Shown: positions 51,524 through 61,317 of the stretch, one piece after another
How positions within the stretch are numbered: position 1 is the first letter of the stretch
Layout of the letters: the number at the start of each line of letters is the position of its first letter
Assembly (NCBI RefSeq): GCF_000155735.2
Contig: NC_020908.1
Location: 3,973,001-4,037,000 of the forward strand
Reading direction: 5' to 3'
Origin: Octadecabacter arcticus 238
Lineage (GTDB): Bacteria; Pseudomonadota; Alphaproteobacteria; Rhodobacterales; Rhodobacteraceae
DNA: 64,000 bases
Translations under genes and position numbers: made by a program
The notes under the pieces: model-generated
What the model was told of the DNA's origin: nothing
The model's database searches: none
The model's input: only the letters and a program-made list of their open reading frames with translations

Positions 51524-51946
51524 CGCGTCTTCATCCTCAGCCTTGGATGCAACCCAATCGGACCCATCCGACGTGATCTCTTTCTTCCAGAACGGCGCGC
51601 GGGATTTCAAATAATCCATCAAAAACTCTGCCGCTTCAAACGCATCCTTACGGTGCTTGGACGCGGTCACGACCATCATAATACTTTCATGTGCTTCAAG
51701 TTGGCCAATGCGGTGAATGACCAAAGCGTCCGCCAGATCCCAGCGCAGCATCGCCTCGCCACGGATCGCGCCCAGCGCCTTTTCGGTCATGCCGGGGTAG
51801 TGTTCAATCTCCATGCCAGACAAACCGCCCGCAACATCGCGCACAACTCCGGTAAAACTGACGATAGCACCTGCGCCAGCGACACTGGAAGAAAAGGTAT
51901 TCAGCTCCCCTCCGGGGTCGAACGGCATAGCCTGAACGCGGATCAT
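51509..51946 (-). CDS. moaE: Molybdopterin synthase catalytic subunit
   Basis: The 145-residue subunit carries IVSFTGVVRDVAGG near residue 30, LEHYPGMTEKAL, a VIHRIGQLEAHESIMMVVTASKHRKDAFEAAEFLMDYLKSRAPFWKKE block (about 78-125) that includes the catalytic Lys region. With MoaD it puts sulfur onto cyclic pyranopterin monophosphate. It is 7 bp after moaD. Length is normal. Confidence 0.95.
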   Translation of the reverse strand: MIRVQAMPFDPGGELNTFSSSVAGAGAIVSFTGVVRDVAGGLSGMEIEHYPGMTEKALGAIRGEAMLRWDLADALVIHRIGQLEAHESIMMVVTASKHRKDAFEAAEFLMDYLKSRAPFWKKEITSDGSDWVASKAEDEDALSRW

Positions 51947-51953
51947 TGGATCG

Positions 51954-52223
51954 TCATCCTCCGGTCATGGGTGGGAAAAACGCGACTTCTCGCACGCCGG
52001 CAAGCGGTGCATCAAAGTCCACCAATTCCTGATCAAGTGCGACACGCAGCGCGCTTACGTCAGCAAATGCCACGTCATAGCGCTCTTCGCGGCCGCGCAA
52101 TTCAGCCACCAGATCAGCAACCGTCGCAGCCCGTGTCTGGACCTCTTCACGTGGCACACCAATCCGCTCCCGGACCCAAGCAAAATACAAAACGTGGACC
52201 GACTGGTCTTTTGGATCGGGCAT
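51954..52223 (-). CDS. moaD: Molybdopterin synthase sulfur carrier subunit
   Basis: The 89-residue ubiquitin-like protein starts MPDPKDQSVHVLYFAWVRERIGV at 52223 and ends VREVAFFPPMTGG with the C-terminal Gly-Gly that is thiocarboxylated. The ATG overlaps the pgsA stop by one base (TAATG), and moaE follows at 7 bp, so the order pgsA-moaD-moaE is a tight operon. Confidence 0.95.
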   Translation of the reverse strand: MPDPKDQSVHVLYFAWVRERIGVPREEVQTRAATVADLVAELRGREERYDVAFADVSALRVALDQELVDFDAPLAGVREVAFFPPMTGG

Positions 52224-52885
52224 TACTTTTCCCTCAGGTATGGCATCGCCTTGCGCAGATAATCCGCGCCGGTGATGACGGTCAAAAGCATGGCGCCCCA
52301 AAGCAGAATTATGCCAATCCACCAGCTGTAGAACGCGCCGGTCCACTTCCAGACCAGCCCACCCTCATCGGGAATGTCACCGGCAAAGATACCGTCAACT
52401 GTGGTCCCATCCATGCCCTCAATGGACATGTTATAATAGGTCTCGAACGCGCCGGTTGAAAACAGAACAGCAATCGCGGTCATTTGCGCTGCGGTTTTCC
52501 ACTTGGCCAACTTGGTCACGGCCAGCGTTCCGGCCGTATCGCCGAGGAACTCACGCAACCCGCTTACGAATGTCTCACGGAACATGATCAAGGTCGCGGG
52601 CAGCAGGATCCATGGGTTCATGCCGGAAAATCCACAAATTACCAACAACGCAATCACCACCATTGCCTTATCCGCAATAGGGTCCAGCATGGTACCAAAT
52701 TTGCTTTCCTGCTTCCACGCACGCGCAAGGTAGCCGTCCAACCAATCCGTCGTCGCCGCAACAACGAACAGGATCAGCGCAAACCAATCTGCATAAGGCC
52801 GCGCGAAATACAAAAACATAACCGCCACACCGGGGGCGGCCAGCAAACGCATCAGCGTCAATATATTAGGAATGTTCCACATCAT
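52223..52885 (-). CDS. pgsA: CDP-diacylglycerol-glycerol-3-phosphate 3-phosphatidyltransferase
   Basis: The 220-residue membrane enzyme makes phosphatidylglycerophosphate. The CDP-alcohol phosphotransferase motif is DWLDGYLARAWKQESKFGTMLDPIADK near residue 48, with all three Asp of D-G-x2-A-R-x8-G-x3-D-x3-D. Five or six hydrophobic segments are seen. A loop of about 25 residues near 160-185 (MDGTTVDGIFAGDIPDEGG) is longer than in E. coli. Met2 may be the true start. In relatives uvrC lies directly upstream; here ISL3 copy 2 is between them. Confidence 0.94.
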   Translation of the reverse strand: MMWNIPNILTLMRLLAAPGVAVMFLYFARPYADWFALILFVVAATTDWLDGYLARAWKQESKFGTMLDPIADKAMVVIALLVICGFSGMNPWILLPATLIMFRETFVSGLREFLGDTAGTLAVTKLAKWKTAAQMTAIAVLFSTGAFETYYNMSIEGMDGTTVDGIFAGDIPDEGGLVWKWTGAFYSWWIGIILLWGAMLLTVITGADYLRKAMPYLREK

Positions 52886-52965
52886 ATCGCCTGTCTAAGC
52901 CGTTTCGAAATCACACACCACTCCCCGTCTTTGCTTCACAAATATCTCTGGGGGAGTCCAAGGAC

Positions 52966-52981
52966 GGGGGACTGGTCCCCC
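52966..52981. repeat. Six-bp hairpin upstream of pgsA
   Basis: GGGGGA, loop CTGG and TCCCCC lie in the 122-bp gap between pgsA and ISL3 copy 2. With no T-run it is not a terminator. The gap must contain the present pgsA promoter unless the IS supplies one. Confidence 0.4.
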
Positions 52982-53007
52982 ACTTGATCGGATTTGCAAA
53001 GCAAATT

Positions 53008-54369
53008 GGCTCTTCTCCGCTTTGTTGAGTTATTCTAGGATTTCAAATAGAACATAGATTGATTATCTGGGATGGATGATTGTCTAATTTTGAGTTTGAA
53101 GTATTCGGTATCTCTGATGCCCCTGGCTCGTTTGCGGATCATTCCTATACTGACATTACCAGCCTCTATCCTGGCGCTTGTCAGCTTGTGTTTCGCGTAG
53201 TTGCATATGCCCACACAATGTTTTCTTAGGGATTTTGCGAACTTTTTCAGATAGAGCATGTGTGACTGATCTGCGATCAGGCACCAATTTTCCAGTTGCT
53301 CTGACATCCCCTCAAATGATGGGGCGCTCCACAGAGCCTGAAGCTGTTCTTTTAAGGCGTAAAGCGTATTCAGGTTGCTATTGCTCTCCAGCAACGTTTG
53401 CAGCTTGTTACTTTGTTTTTCAGTCAACTTATCCGCATTTTTGAGCAACAGATAATGCGTGCCCTTCATCAACTCTTTACCACTTGGATCGGCCTTCCTG
53501 AACTCAAGGCGACGCTGATTATGGATAGCCTTGCTGTAGTTTTTCATGACGTGGAAACGGTCAAATACGATGTCGGCCATCGGCAAGGACTCCCTGACAG
53601 CCTTTTGGTAGGCAGGCCCCATATCCATCGACACGGCCTTTATTTTATGGGCTGTATCTGGCCGCAGCTGTTTCAAAAACCTTGAAAAAACTTCGGCAGT
53701 TCGACCAGCTTCCACCCAGATCAGATGCCCTCCGACCATATCGTAGACCACCGTCATATAGTCATGACCTTTCGCCCGGGCCACTTCATCGACACCAATG
53801 TAATCCAAGCCAGCAAGCTGTGCGGGATCAAGCGCAGGGAGCGTTTCCATCAGGTATGCCTTGTCGATATTCTTTACCGTCTCCCATCGTATACCTAAAT
53901 GCCTGGAGACAGCCAGAATGGATAAATGACGGCACAATCCACTGATAAGATGGCAAAATCGATGGGTGAAACGGCACCCTTTATCAACAAAAGGACACGC
54001 CTCAATGCGGCGCTCACCCTTGCTAATAAAAACCTGCGCTAGCTCAATCTCAATCACACAAGGATACCCAAAAAACGGGATGTCGTTTACTTGTCGGCGA
54101 ATATGTTGGTTGATGCTACCCTTCTTGCCGGTTGCCGGTTGCAGGGTCTATAGCGCTCCTGCGGGCATCCCGACTGCACTGAACAATAACCTTCGCACAG
54201 TCTTCAGCCAGCTCAATTTCATTTACACGTTGCCCCTTCAGGCGTAAAATATGTTGCGAGATGTCGATGGTCATATACCTGCCCTATGTAAAGTTGTCAG
54301 AAACCTAACATATCAACAGGTTACTTGATGGTCGGCATCTTTTCTTACTCAACAAAGCGGAGAAGAGCC
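53008..54369 (-). mobile_element. ISL3-family insertion sequence, copy 2
   Basis: The 1362-bp element has the same 23-bp ends as copy 1 (53008-53030 and 54347-54369). The 8-bp flanks AGCAAATT (53000-53007 and 54370-54377) are identical, a perfect target duplication. Only a few bases differ from copy 1. It lies between uvrC and pgsA. Confidence 0.95.
53035..54274 (-). pseudogene. ISL3-family transposase, copy 2, with the same 7-bp frameshift
   Basis: The main frame (54057 to 53035, 340 residues) equals copy 1 except TLYALKEQ for TLYVLKEQ. The N-terminal frame starts at 54274 and is shifted by the tandem GCCGGTT at 54127-54140 (AACCGGC on the coding strand), exactly as in copy 1. The perfect target duplication around this copy shows that an element with the duplication has moved, or was moved by a helper, recently. 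Confidence 0.85.
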
Positions 54370-54424
54370 AGCAAATTTGATTTAACTATCTGTTAACAAA
54401 CACAAACCTTATCCGCGGATAAGG

Positions 54425-56290
54425 TCAACCCTTCTCATTGAAATACCCGTAGATCGTCTCTGCCATATTGCCCGAAATTCCCTCAACCGCCTTAAGGTCC
54501 GCAAGTGCTGCGCGCCCAACGGCCTTGGCCGACCCGAAATGTTGCAACAACGCCCGCTTACGGGTCGCCCCGACGCCCGGCACATCGTCCAGCGGGGTGG
54601 CCCCTATGGCTTTGGACCGTTTGGCGCGGTGCGTGCCAATCGCAAATCGGTGCGCCTCATCGCGCATGCGCTGCACAAAATACAAAACCGGATCATTGCG
54701 CTGCAAGGCCATGACGGGCTTGCCGGTGCGGTAGAATTCTTCTTTGCCGTGGTCGCGGTCCACCCCCTTGGCGACGCCGACCATTGGCACATCACCAACG
54801 CCAACCTCGTCCATAATCGCGCGCACAGCAGACACCTGCCCTGCGCCACCGTCGATCAACAGTAACCCCGGCCATGTGCCCAACTCGCGGTTTGGGTCCT
54901 CTTTCAGCAGGCGCTTGAACCGCCGCATCAAGACTTCTTTCATCATCCCGAAGTCATCACCGGGGGTCAGGTCATCGCCCCGTATGTTAAACTTGCGGTA
55001 TTGATTCTTATCAAATCCGTCAGGCCCGGCAACGATCATCGCGCCAACGGCAAAGGCCCCTTGGATGTGAGAGTTGTCGTAAACCTCGATCCGTTGCGGC
55101 ACCTCAGCCAGATCGAACGCTTCTTTTAGCCCGCGCAGCAGTCGGCCTTGCGTCGCGGTTTCGGACATCTTGCGCCCCAAACTTTCGCGCGCATTGCGCG
55201 CAGCACCACTGACCAGTTCTGCCTTCTCGCCGCGCTGCGGGACAATAATCTCGACCTTGCGGTCAATTTTTCCGCTAAGGGCCTCTGTCACCAAATCCTC
55301 GTCGTCCAAACCGTGGGACAACAGCAACATGGGCGGCGGGTCGCGGTCGGAATAAAACTGCCCGACGAAAGCCTGCATAACCTCGCTCGCATCCTCATCG
55401 CCGCTAACACGCGGGTAATAATCATGGTTGCCCCAGTTTTGGTTGGCGCGAATGAAAAACACCTGCACGCAGGCCTGCCCGCCATCTGTGTGCAGCGCAA
55501 TTACGTCAGCCTCTCTGACGCCGCGCGGGTTGATGCCTTGGGACGTCTGCACCTGCGTCAGCGCCTTGATACGGTCGCGTAAAGCGGCGGCACGTTCAAA
55601 TTCCATGTCCTCGGACGCTTTTTGCATCTGCGCGGCTAACGACGCCTGCATCTCGGTCGATTTACCCGCCAGGAACCGCTCCGCGTCTTTGACCAGCTGT
55701 TTGTAGTCTTCCTGTTTGACCTTACCAACGCACGGCGCGGCGCAACGTTTGATCTGGTATTGCAAACACGGTCGCGTTCGACCCTCATATTCGCTGTCCG
55801 AACAGTTGCGCAGTAAGAACGCCCGCTGCAACGTATTCAGTGTGCGATTCACAGCGCCTGCAGATGCGAAGGGCCCGTAATAGTTACCTTTTTTGCGTTT
55901 CGCCCCGCGATGTTTTTCAATCCGAGGGAAATCATGATCGCCGGAAATCAGGATATTGGGGAAACTTTTATCATCCCTTAACAGCACGTTATATTTCGGC
56001 TTGAGTTGCTTGATTAGGTTTTGTTCAAGCAACAGCGCTTCGGTCTCTGTGTTGGTCGTCAGAAACATCATCGACGCGGTGTGCGAAATCATCGTAGCAA
56101 TCCGCGCGGAATGGCCCGATGGGCGCGCGTAATTGCTGACGCGGTTCTTGAGGCTGCGGGCCTTGCCGACATATAAAACACGGGCTTGGCTATCAAGCAT
56201 CCGGTACACCCCCGGAGAGCCGTCAAGCGTGCGCAAGTAGCCTTGGATAACGTCATATCCAGTCGGGATTTTGGTGATGTCCGTGCTCAT
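54425..56290 (-). CDS. uvrC: Excinuclease ABC subunit C
   Basis: The 621-residue nuclease makes both incisions in nucleotide excision repair. The GIY-YIG domain is at the N-terminus ([29 protein letters not shown]). A cysteine-rich [18 protein letters not shown] follows near residue 165, then the UVR motif near 215. The RNase H-like second nuclease domain includes [17 protein letters not shown] near 395 and [13 protein letters not shown] near 470. The helix-hairpin-helix pair [19 protein letters not shown] and [22 protein letters not shown] ends the protein. No defect. ISL3 copy 2 lies 56 bp downstream. Confidence 0.96.
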   Translation of the reverse strand: MSTDITKIPTGYDVIQGYLRTLDGSPGVYRMLDSQARVLYVGKARSLKNRVSNYARPSGHSARIATMISHTASMMFLTTNTETEALLLEQNLIKQLKPKYNVLLRDDKSFPNILISGDHDFPRIEKHRGAKRKKGNYYGPFASAGAVNRTLNTLQRAFLLRNCSDSEYEGRTRPCLQYQIKRCAAPCVGKVKQEDYKQLVKDAERFLAGKSTEMQASLAAQMQKASEDMEFERAAALRDRIKALTQVQTSQGINPRGVREADVIALHTDGGQACVQVFFIRANQNWGNHDYYPRVSGDEDASEVMQAFVGQFYSDRDPPPMLLLSHGLDDEDLVTEALSGKIDRKVEIIVPQRGEKAELVSGAARNARESLGRKMSETATQGRLLRGLKEAFDLAEVPQRIEVYDNSHIQGAFAVGAMIVAGPDGFDKNQYRKFNIRGDDLTPGDDFGMMKEVLMRRFKRLLKEDPNRELGTWPGLLLIDGGAGQVSAVRAIMDEVGVGDVPMVGVAKGVDRDHGKEEFYRTGKPVMALQRNDPVLYFVQRMRDEAHRFAIGTHRAKRSKAIGATPLDDVPGVGATRKRALLQHFGSAKAVGRAALADLKAVEGISGNMAETIYGYFNEKG

Positions 56291-56588
56291 GTCCCTAACC
56301 TATGATTCCCGTCGCCCGCTGCAATGGCAAAGCACCTCTGGCAAGAGTAAACATACCCACGGAATCTGTGGATAACCCCGTGGGCAAATCCTGCTGAGAT
56401 AAAGAAATCCCTTATTTTCTTACCCTTTAGTGGATGTGCCTATTTTTTAGGCTCGACATTAACCCCTTGATACAGAACGATATTTTTTGTCCATCTGGTA
56501 AACAATTGAAATCATTAAAGAAATGTAACTGCTTTGTGACGTCGCCGCGCACTAGTGCATAAGTTGTCGCCGCGTCACGCTGGCCTGA
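56291..56588. other. AT-rich intergenic region upstream of uvrC
   Basis: About 298 bp between uvrC and the SDR gene. No gene, tRNA or clear terminator is seen. It must hold the uvrC promoter on the minus strand; candidate boxes exist but none is convincing. Confidence 0.35.
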
Positions 56589-57371
56589 TCACTCCAGACC
56601 CAAAACGTCTGGCGTCTGCCAGCCAATATGTTGCCCGCCATCGACGCACAGGAGTTGCCCTGTGACAGCAGGCGCGTCCAAAAAGTAGCCCAGCGCTGCC
56701 GTGATGTCTGACGGGTTCGCCCCACGACCCAGCACGGTACTTGCCCGCTGACGGGCGAAATGGTCATCGGATTGCCGCGCGCCTTGCAACGTTGGACCAG
56801 GGCCAATGGCATTGACCCTGACATGGGGCGCAAGACCCATGGCGGCTGTTTGGGTGAGCGCCCAAAGCCCCATCTTAGCAATTGTATAGGTCATGAATTC
56901 CGGCGTTAGTTTGCGCACACGCTGATCAACCATATTCACCACGAGGGCACCGGCGATGGGTTCACCGTTTTCGTCCATCTGCGCTTCAGGCGCTTGTTGC
57001 GCAAGCGCTTGGGTCAAAACAAACGGCGCGCGCAGGTTCGATCCGATGTGTCGATCCCAGCTGCTTTTGGTCGCAGTTTGAACCGTATCGTATTCAAAAA
57101 TTGACGCGTTGTTGATCAGCACCGTGATGGGCTGCCCAAGCAAACGGGACGCTTCTGGCAAGAGGGCGCTGGTTTCCGCCTCATCCAACAGGTCTGCTTG
57201 GATGACCACGGATTTGCCGCCAGACAGGTCACCACACTGGGCGGCGACGTCAGCCGCTGCATCTGCGTTAGAATTGTAATGCACAGCCACATCATAGCCG
57301 CGCGCTGCTAGGTATAGCGCCATGGCCTTGCCCAGTCGCGCCGCCCCGCCTGTCACCAACGCAGCAGGCAT
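56589..57371 (-). CDS. Short-chain dehydrogenase, pteridine/dihydromonapterin-reductase-like
   Basis: The 260-residue SDR starts at ATG 57371, which overlaps the antiporter stop (TGATG). The cofactor loop is LVTGGAARLGKAMALYLAARGYDVAVHYNS, with the A-R-L-G form and following basic and Asn residues seen in NADPH-dependent pteridine reductases and FolM. NNASIF near residue 90, VNMVDQRVRKLTPEFMTYTIAKMGLW (catalytic Tyr-x-x-x-Lys) and RVNAIGPGPTL are typical for that group. Function in folate or monapterin reduction is inferred. A long upstream extension of the frame overlaps the antiporter and is not used. Confidence 0.85.
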   Translation of the reverse strand: MPAALVTGGAARLGKAMALYLAARGYDVAVHYNSNADAAADVAAQCGDLSGGKSVVIQADLLDEAETSALLPEASRLLGQPITVLINNASIFEYDTVQTATKSSWDRHIGSNLRAPFVLTQALAQQAPEAQMDENGEPIAGALVVNMVDQRVRKLTPEFMTYTIAKMGLWALTQTAAMGLAPHVRVNAIGPGPTLQGARQSDDHFARQRASTVLGRGANPSDITAALGYFLDAPAVTGQLLCVDGGQHIGWQTPDVLGLE

Positions 57372-58354
57372 CAAAGCACCATCAGCATGTAAGTGAGGTA
57401 GAGTGCCGTCAGGATCACGCCCCAGATACGGGTTAGGTCGAGTTTGAAGAAGACGAACGGGATCAGGATAAGCGTTGCCAACAGCATGACCCAGAAATCG
57501 AAGGCAAAGAAATTCGCGCCCACGGGGATTGGGCCCACCAGCGAGGCGACGCCAATAATACCCAACAAGTTGAACATGTTTGATCCGATCACGTTGCCCA
57601 GCGCGACGTCTGCTTGCTTGCGCAGGGCTGCAACTACTGTTGTGGCAAGTTCGGGCAGCGACGTGCCGATGGCGACCAGTGTCAGGCCGATCACAGCTTG
57701 GGATACGCCGTAGTCCGCCGCGATGTTGGACGCGCCGTCCACCAACAGGCTCGCACCAAGTGGCAGGCCGATCAGACCAAGGATGAGGTAAAGGATGATC
57801 TTGGACCAAGGCAGATCCGGGTCGGCTCCTTCTAGGTCTTCAATGTCGATTTCAGTGTTTTTGCAAGCCCTGCGGTGACGTTTCGCGGACAGTCCCGCAT
57901 ATACCAACATCCCCGCAAGTGCGGTCAGCAATATCAGACCCGCGACCCAGTCAAACGCGCCGCGATAGGCCAAGCCGATAAACAGCACCGTTGCGCCTAG
58001 CATTTGCAAATAGCTGTTGCGGGTATCGCATTCGCTGGTGTGCATCACAGCCAACATCGCAGGAACGCCCAACACAAGCAGAATATTGGCTGTGTTTGAC
58101 CCCACCACGTTGCCTAAGGCCAAATCAGGAACACCGCCTAAAATGGCTTTGATCGATATCAACAGTTCTGGCGCAGAGGTGCCGAAAGCTACGATCGTCA
58201 ACGACACGATAAAAGCAGGCACGCCAAGGCGCAGCGACATGTTCACAGCCCCTTTGACAAGGCTGTCACCAGCCAGCAGCAACAGCACCAACCCTACGAC
58301 TGTGAACGTCCAATCCGTTGTCGACCCGTCGGGTATCGAAAGCCAGTCCAACAT
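57371..58354 (-). CDS. Calcium/sodium antiporter (CaCA family, YrbG-like)
   Basis: The 327-residue membrane protein has two inverted repeats of five helices with the alpha motifs: SLTIVAFGTSAPELLISIKAILGGVPDLALGNVVGSNTANILLVLG near residue 52 and GLTLVAIGTSLPELATTVVAALRKQADVALGNVIGSNMFNLLGIIG near 222. Both keep the acidic and Asn residues that bind ions. A charged cytoplasmic loop (about 160-190) joins them. It exchanges Ca2+ or related cations against Na+ or protons. The zinc-ribbon gene lies directly upstream with no gap. Confidence 0.93.
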   Translation of the reverse strand: MLDWLSIPDGSTTDWTFTVVGLVLLLLAGDSLVKGAVNMSLRLGVPAFIVSLTIVAFGTSAPELLISIKAILGGVPDLALGNVVGSNTANILLVLGVPAMLAVMHTSECDTRNSYLQMLGATVLFIGLAYRGAFDWVAGLILLTALAGMLVYAGLSAKRHRRACKNTEIDIEDLEGADPDLPWSKIILYLILGLIGLPLGASLLVDGASNIAADYGVSQAVIGLTLVAIGTSLPELATTVVAALRKQADVALGNVIGSNMFNLLGIIGVASLVGPIPVGANFFAFDFWVMLLATLILIPFVFFKLDLTRIWGVILTALYLTYMLMVL

Positions 58355-58516
58355 TTATTTGCGTTCCTTACAATCGCACCGCTTACCAAAGCTGAACTTG
58401 CCACAAGACTTGCACTTTGCGTCCGTTAGCCGCTTTACGCCCGGCACAGTCAGTTTGCCGAACATTGCCATGACAGCCATGCCGACCAAAAAAAGGGTTA
58501 CAATTTTAAATATCAT
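58355..58516 (-). CDS. Small membrane-anchored zinc-ribbon protein
   Basis: The 53-residue protein starts MIFKIVTLFLVGMAVMAMFG, a membrane anchor or uncleaved signal, and ends in a compact Cys cluster, CKSCGKFSFGKRCDCK, that can bind zinc (C-x2-C-x8-C-x-C). The stop is directly followed by the antiporter start. The S49 peptidase ends 1 bp upstream. I know no function. Its place between these two genes in one operon suggests envelope or ion homeostasis, which is only inference. Confidence 0.75.
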   Translation of the reverse strand: MIFKIVTLFLVGMAVMAMFGKLTVPGVKRLTDAKCKSCGKFSFGKRCDCKERK

Positions 58517-59305
58517 CTACAGGCCAAACCGCGCGTAAGCTGCGCGTTCTTCAATGCCGCCGTAGGCATCGTCGATGATTTGGGCGCCGAAACGCGCCAA
58601 TAGGGGCTTTTTCTGACCAAAGCGGCGGAATTTTGTTTTGTCACCAAACCGATCCTTCATGGTCGGGACCAGATGGCCAAGGTGATCGGCCAGCCCGACA
58701 TCTATCGATTTTTGGCCAACCCAGATGTCGCCAGTGAACAGGTCTTGATCTACGAGCTTACCTGCGCGGCGCGTGCTGACGTGGTCTTTGAAGAAGACGT
58801 GCATATCACGCAGCAAACCCTTGAGGCGTTTCACATCAGCAGGCTTTTCCGCCTGAAACGGGTCAAGCATGCTTTTGGATTTACCAGCCGTGTAAACGCG
58901 GCGTTCGGCGCCGATTTTATCCAAGGTTCCGGTCAGCCCGAAGCCCGCCGAAATCACCCCGATGGACCCGACAATGGACCCACGATCGACATAAATCTCA
59001 TCGCCCGCCGTCGCGAGCCAATAGCCGCCCGATGCAGCGACGTCTTCAACGAAGCTGTAAACGGGGATGTCTTTTTCATCCGCAAGCCTGCGAATCCGCG
59101 CACAAATAAGCGATGATTGAACCGGCGAGCCACCGGGGGAGCTGATTTCCAGCGCCACCGCTTTGGGTTTGCTGCGAAACGCCTTTTCGATGCTGTCAGC
59201 CAGCCCGCGATCGCTAAGGGCACGACCAGATGTCGCTATTGCCCCCTGTAGCCGGATGACGGCCACGTGGGGGTCTGATTTGATGAAGGGGATCCAGTAT
59301 TTCAT
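58517..59305 (-). CDS. S49-family signal-peptide-peptidase-like protein (SppA type)
   Basis: The 262-residue protein from Met at 59305 is a short SppA/SohB homologue without N-terminal membrane helix. The nucleophilic Ser lies in VEDVAASGGYWLATAGDEIYVDRGSIVGSIGV near residue 105-135 (SGG and the oxyanion EISSPGGSPVQS near 60). The general-base Lys is expected in the KSK or FKDH region near 155-185. An upstream start at 59341 would add 12 residues. It probably degrades membrane peptide remnants in the periplasm or cytosol. The operon continues with the zinc-ribbon and antiporter genes. Confidence 0.87.
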   Translation of the reverse strand: MKYWIPFIKSDPHVAVIRLQGAIATSGRALSDRGLADSIEKAFRSKPKAVALEISSPGGSPVQSSLICARIRRLADEKDIPVYSFVEDVAASGGYWLATAGDEIYVDRGSIVGSIGVISAGFGLTGTLDKIGAERRVYTAGKSKSMLDPFQAEKPADVKRLKGLLRDMHVFFKDHVSTRRAGKLVDQDLFTGDIWVGQKSIDVGLADHLGHLVPTMKDRFGDKTKFRRFGQKKPLLARFGAQIIDDAYGGIEERAAYARFGL

Positions 59306-59350
59306 ATTGTTCCATTTAAGTCGCGGGCGGGGTGGAAACAAGGTCGGCGG

Positions 59351-60112
59351 TTACTGCCGGATACGCCAGCCGGTTTTGAATATCCACGCAATGATCCCGA
59401 CACAAAGAGCCGTGAACAGTAAAATCGCCATAAGGCTAAGGCCGATGGGCACATCTGCCGTCCCGAAGAACGACCACCTAAAGCCGGAAATCAAATAAAC
59501 CACAGGATTGAACATGGTAATTGTTTGCCAGACCGGCGGCAGCATCGTTACGGAATAAAACGACCCACCAAGGAACACCAACGGCGTGATGATCAGCAAA
59601 GGGATCAGTTGCAATTGTTCGAAATTGCCAGCCCAGATGCCGATGATAAAACCGAGGAGCGAGAAGCTCAGGCAGGTGAGGGTCAGGAACGCGATCATTG
59701 CAAACGGGTGTTGGATTGACAGGTCCACAAACAGGAACGACGTCGCAAGGATCACGACGCCGATGAACATCGCCTTGGTGGCCGCGGCCCCGACGTAGCC
59801 CACTGTGATCTCAAGAAAGCTGACGGGGGCTGATAAGAGTTCGTAGATCGTACCTATGAATTTCGGGAAATAGATGCCGAAACTGGCGTTGGCTGTGGCC
59901 TGTGTCATGACTGATAGCATGATGAGCCCCGGAACGATGAACGCGCCGTATCCAATGCCCTCAACGCTTTCCATGCGGCTGCCAATGGCAGTGCCGAAGA
60001 CCACAAAATACAATGCGGTTGAGATCACAGGGCTGATGAAGCTTTGCGTCAGTGTGCGGAAAAATCGCTCCATTTCAAAGATATAGATCGACTTTATTGC
60101 TTGATAATTCAT
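59351..60112 (-). CDS. ABC-2 type transporter permease
   Basis: The 253-residue protein has six membrane segments and the ABC2_membrane pattern: [26 protein letters not shown] near residue 20, [23 protein letters not shown] near 70 and a [39 protein letters not shown] segment near 180. It matches the YadH/NodJ group. Together with the ATPase it forms an exporter for an unknown lipid, polymer or drug. It overlaps the ATPase gene by 4 nt. Confidence 0.9.
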   Translation of the reverse strand: MNYQAIKSIYIFEMERFFRTLTQSFISPVISTALYFVVFGTAIGSRMESVEGIGYGAFIVPGLIMLSVMTQATANASFGIYFPKFIGTIYELLSAPVSFLEITVGYVGAAATKAMFIGVVILATSFLFVDLSIQHPFAMIAFLTLTCLSFSLLGFIIGIWAGNFEQLQLIPLLIITPLVFLGGSFYSVTMLPPVWQTITMFNPVVYLISGFRWSFFGTADVPIGLSLMAILLFTALCVGIIAWIFKTGWRIRQ

Positions 60113-61056
60113 GTGGCGTCTTCCTTTTCGACCGCAACGTCCTTTTCGGAAACGAGGGATACGAAGATTTCTTCGAGGGATGATTGCCGCGTTTGCAGGT
60201 CCGTCAATTTCAAGCCAGCCGTGCGTAGATCGGCCAAAAGCCCGGCAATTCCAGTGCGGTCCGTCGCGATGTCATAGGCAAACAACAAACCGCCGTCCTC
60301 AATCGTGAGATCGTATTTCGACAGGGCTTTCGGTATCGTTTCCACAGGCTCGGCCAGATCAATTTTGAGCGTCTTTTGCCCCATGCGGTTCATTAGGTCA
60401 GCCTTGTTTTCGACCAAAAGAATTTCGCCTTTGGCGATGACACCGACACGGTCAGCGATGGCTTCAGCTTCTTCGATGTAGTGCGTCGTCAGGATGATCG
60501 TGACGCCATCTTTTTTCAGCTGGGACACAACCTTCCACATGTCTTTGCGCAGTTCGACATCAACGCCTGCGGATGGTTCATCAAGGAACAACACGCGCGG
60601 TTCATGGGCCAGCGCCTTGGCAATTAAGACGCGGCGTTTCATTCCTCCGGACAACATCATGATCTTGGAGTCCTTCTTGTCCCAAAGGGACAGGGATTTC
60701 AGAACCTTTTCGAGGTAGGCGTCATTTGGTGCCCGACCGAACAGCCCGCGTGAAAAGCGAACGGTACTGATCACCTTCTCGAACGGTTCGAGGGTGATTT
60801 CTTGCGGGACAAGCCCGACAAGACTGCGCGCAGCGCGGTACGCGGTGACCGTGTCATGTCCGCCAATTTTCACCGTTCCGCTTGTGGCGCGGGTTATGCC
60901 GCAAATCGTTGATATCAGTGTGGTTTTACCTGCCCCGTTAGGGCCGAGTAGCGCAATTATTTCACCCGATTTGATGTCCAGATCAACAGATTTCAGGGCT
61001 TGGAACCCACCATCAAAGGTCTTTGTGAGGCGTCGAACCTCAACTATATTTGTCAT
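60109..61056 (-). CDS. ABC transporter ATP-binding protein
   Basis: The 315-residue ATPase has Walker [19 protein letters not shown] near residue 35, Q-loop [14 protein letters not shown], signature [19 protein letters not shown] near 138, Walker [13 protein letters not shown] and switch [12 protein letters not shown]-terminal DUF4162-like regulatory segment (about 225-300) follows. It resembles YadG-type exporters. Walker, signature and switch residues are intact. Forms an exporter with the permease gene downstream. Confidence 0.94.
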   Translation of the reverse strand: MTNIVEVRRLTKTFDGGFQALKSVDLDIKSGEIIALLGPNGAGKTTLISTICGITRATSGTVKIGGHDTVTAYRAARSLVGLVPQEITLEPFEKVISTVRFSRGLFGRAPNDAYLEKVLKSLSLWDKKDSKIMMLSGGMKRRVLIAKALAHEPRVLFLDEPSAGVDVELRKDMWKVVSQLKKDGVTIILTTHYIEEAEAIADRVGVIAKGEILLVENKADLMNRMGQKTLKIDLAEPVETIPKALSKYDLTIEDGGLLFAYDIATDRTGIAGLLADLRTAGLKLTDLQTRQSSLEEIFVSLVSEKDVAVEKEDAT

Positions 61057-61317
61057 GTCATGAATCCTTTGTGCGGCACCCTAATGCGCCACTGCGCAAA
61101 GGGAAAGATAGGCAGTTCACGTGATAAGAAACCGTAAAACCGCCCGCACTGGGCGAAGAAGTAATTCGGCCGATCTAAAGGACATGCTATGCATCGTCTT
61201 TTCAAAGAGTTAAAACTTGATCTGGCTGCGCTCCTTTGACAAACGGCCTTTGACCTCTTTGCAAGGGTGGCCGATCTGGTCGCTTTCACACTTTGCCCGA
61301 ATTGTTGAAACATACTT

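Noticed and set aside
232..54369. Idea that the interior was inverted by recombination between the ISL3 copies
   Set aside because: Copy 2 keeps a perfect 8-bp target duplication and copy 1 keeps 7 of 8; inversion would have exchanged the flanks.
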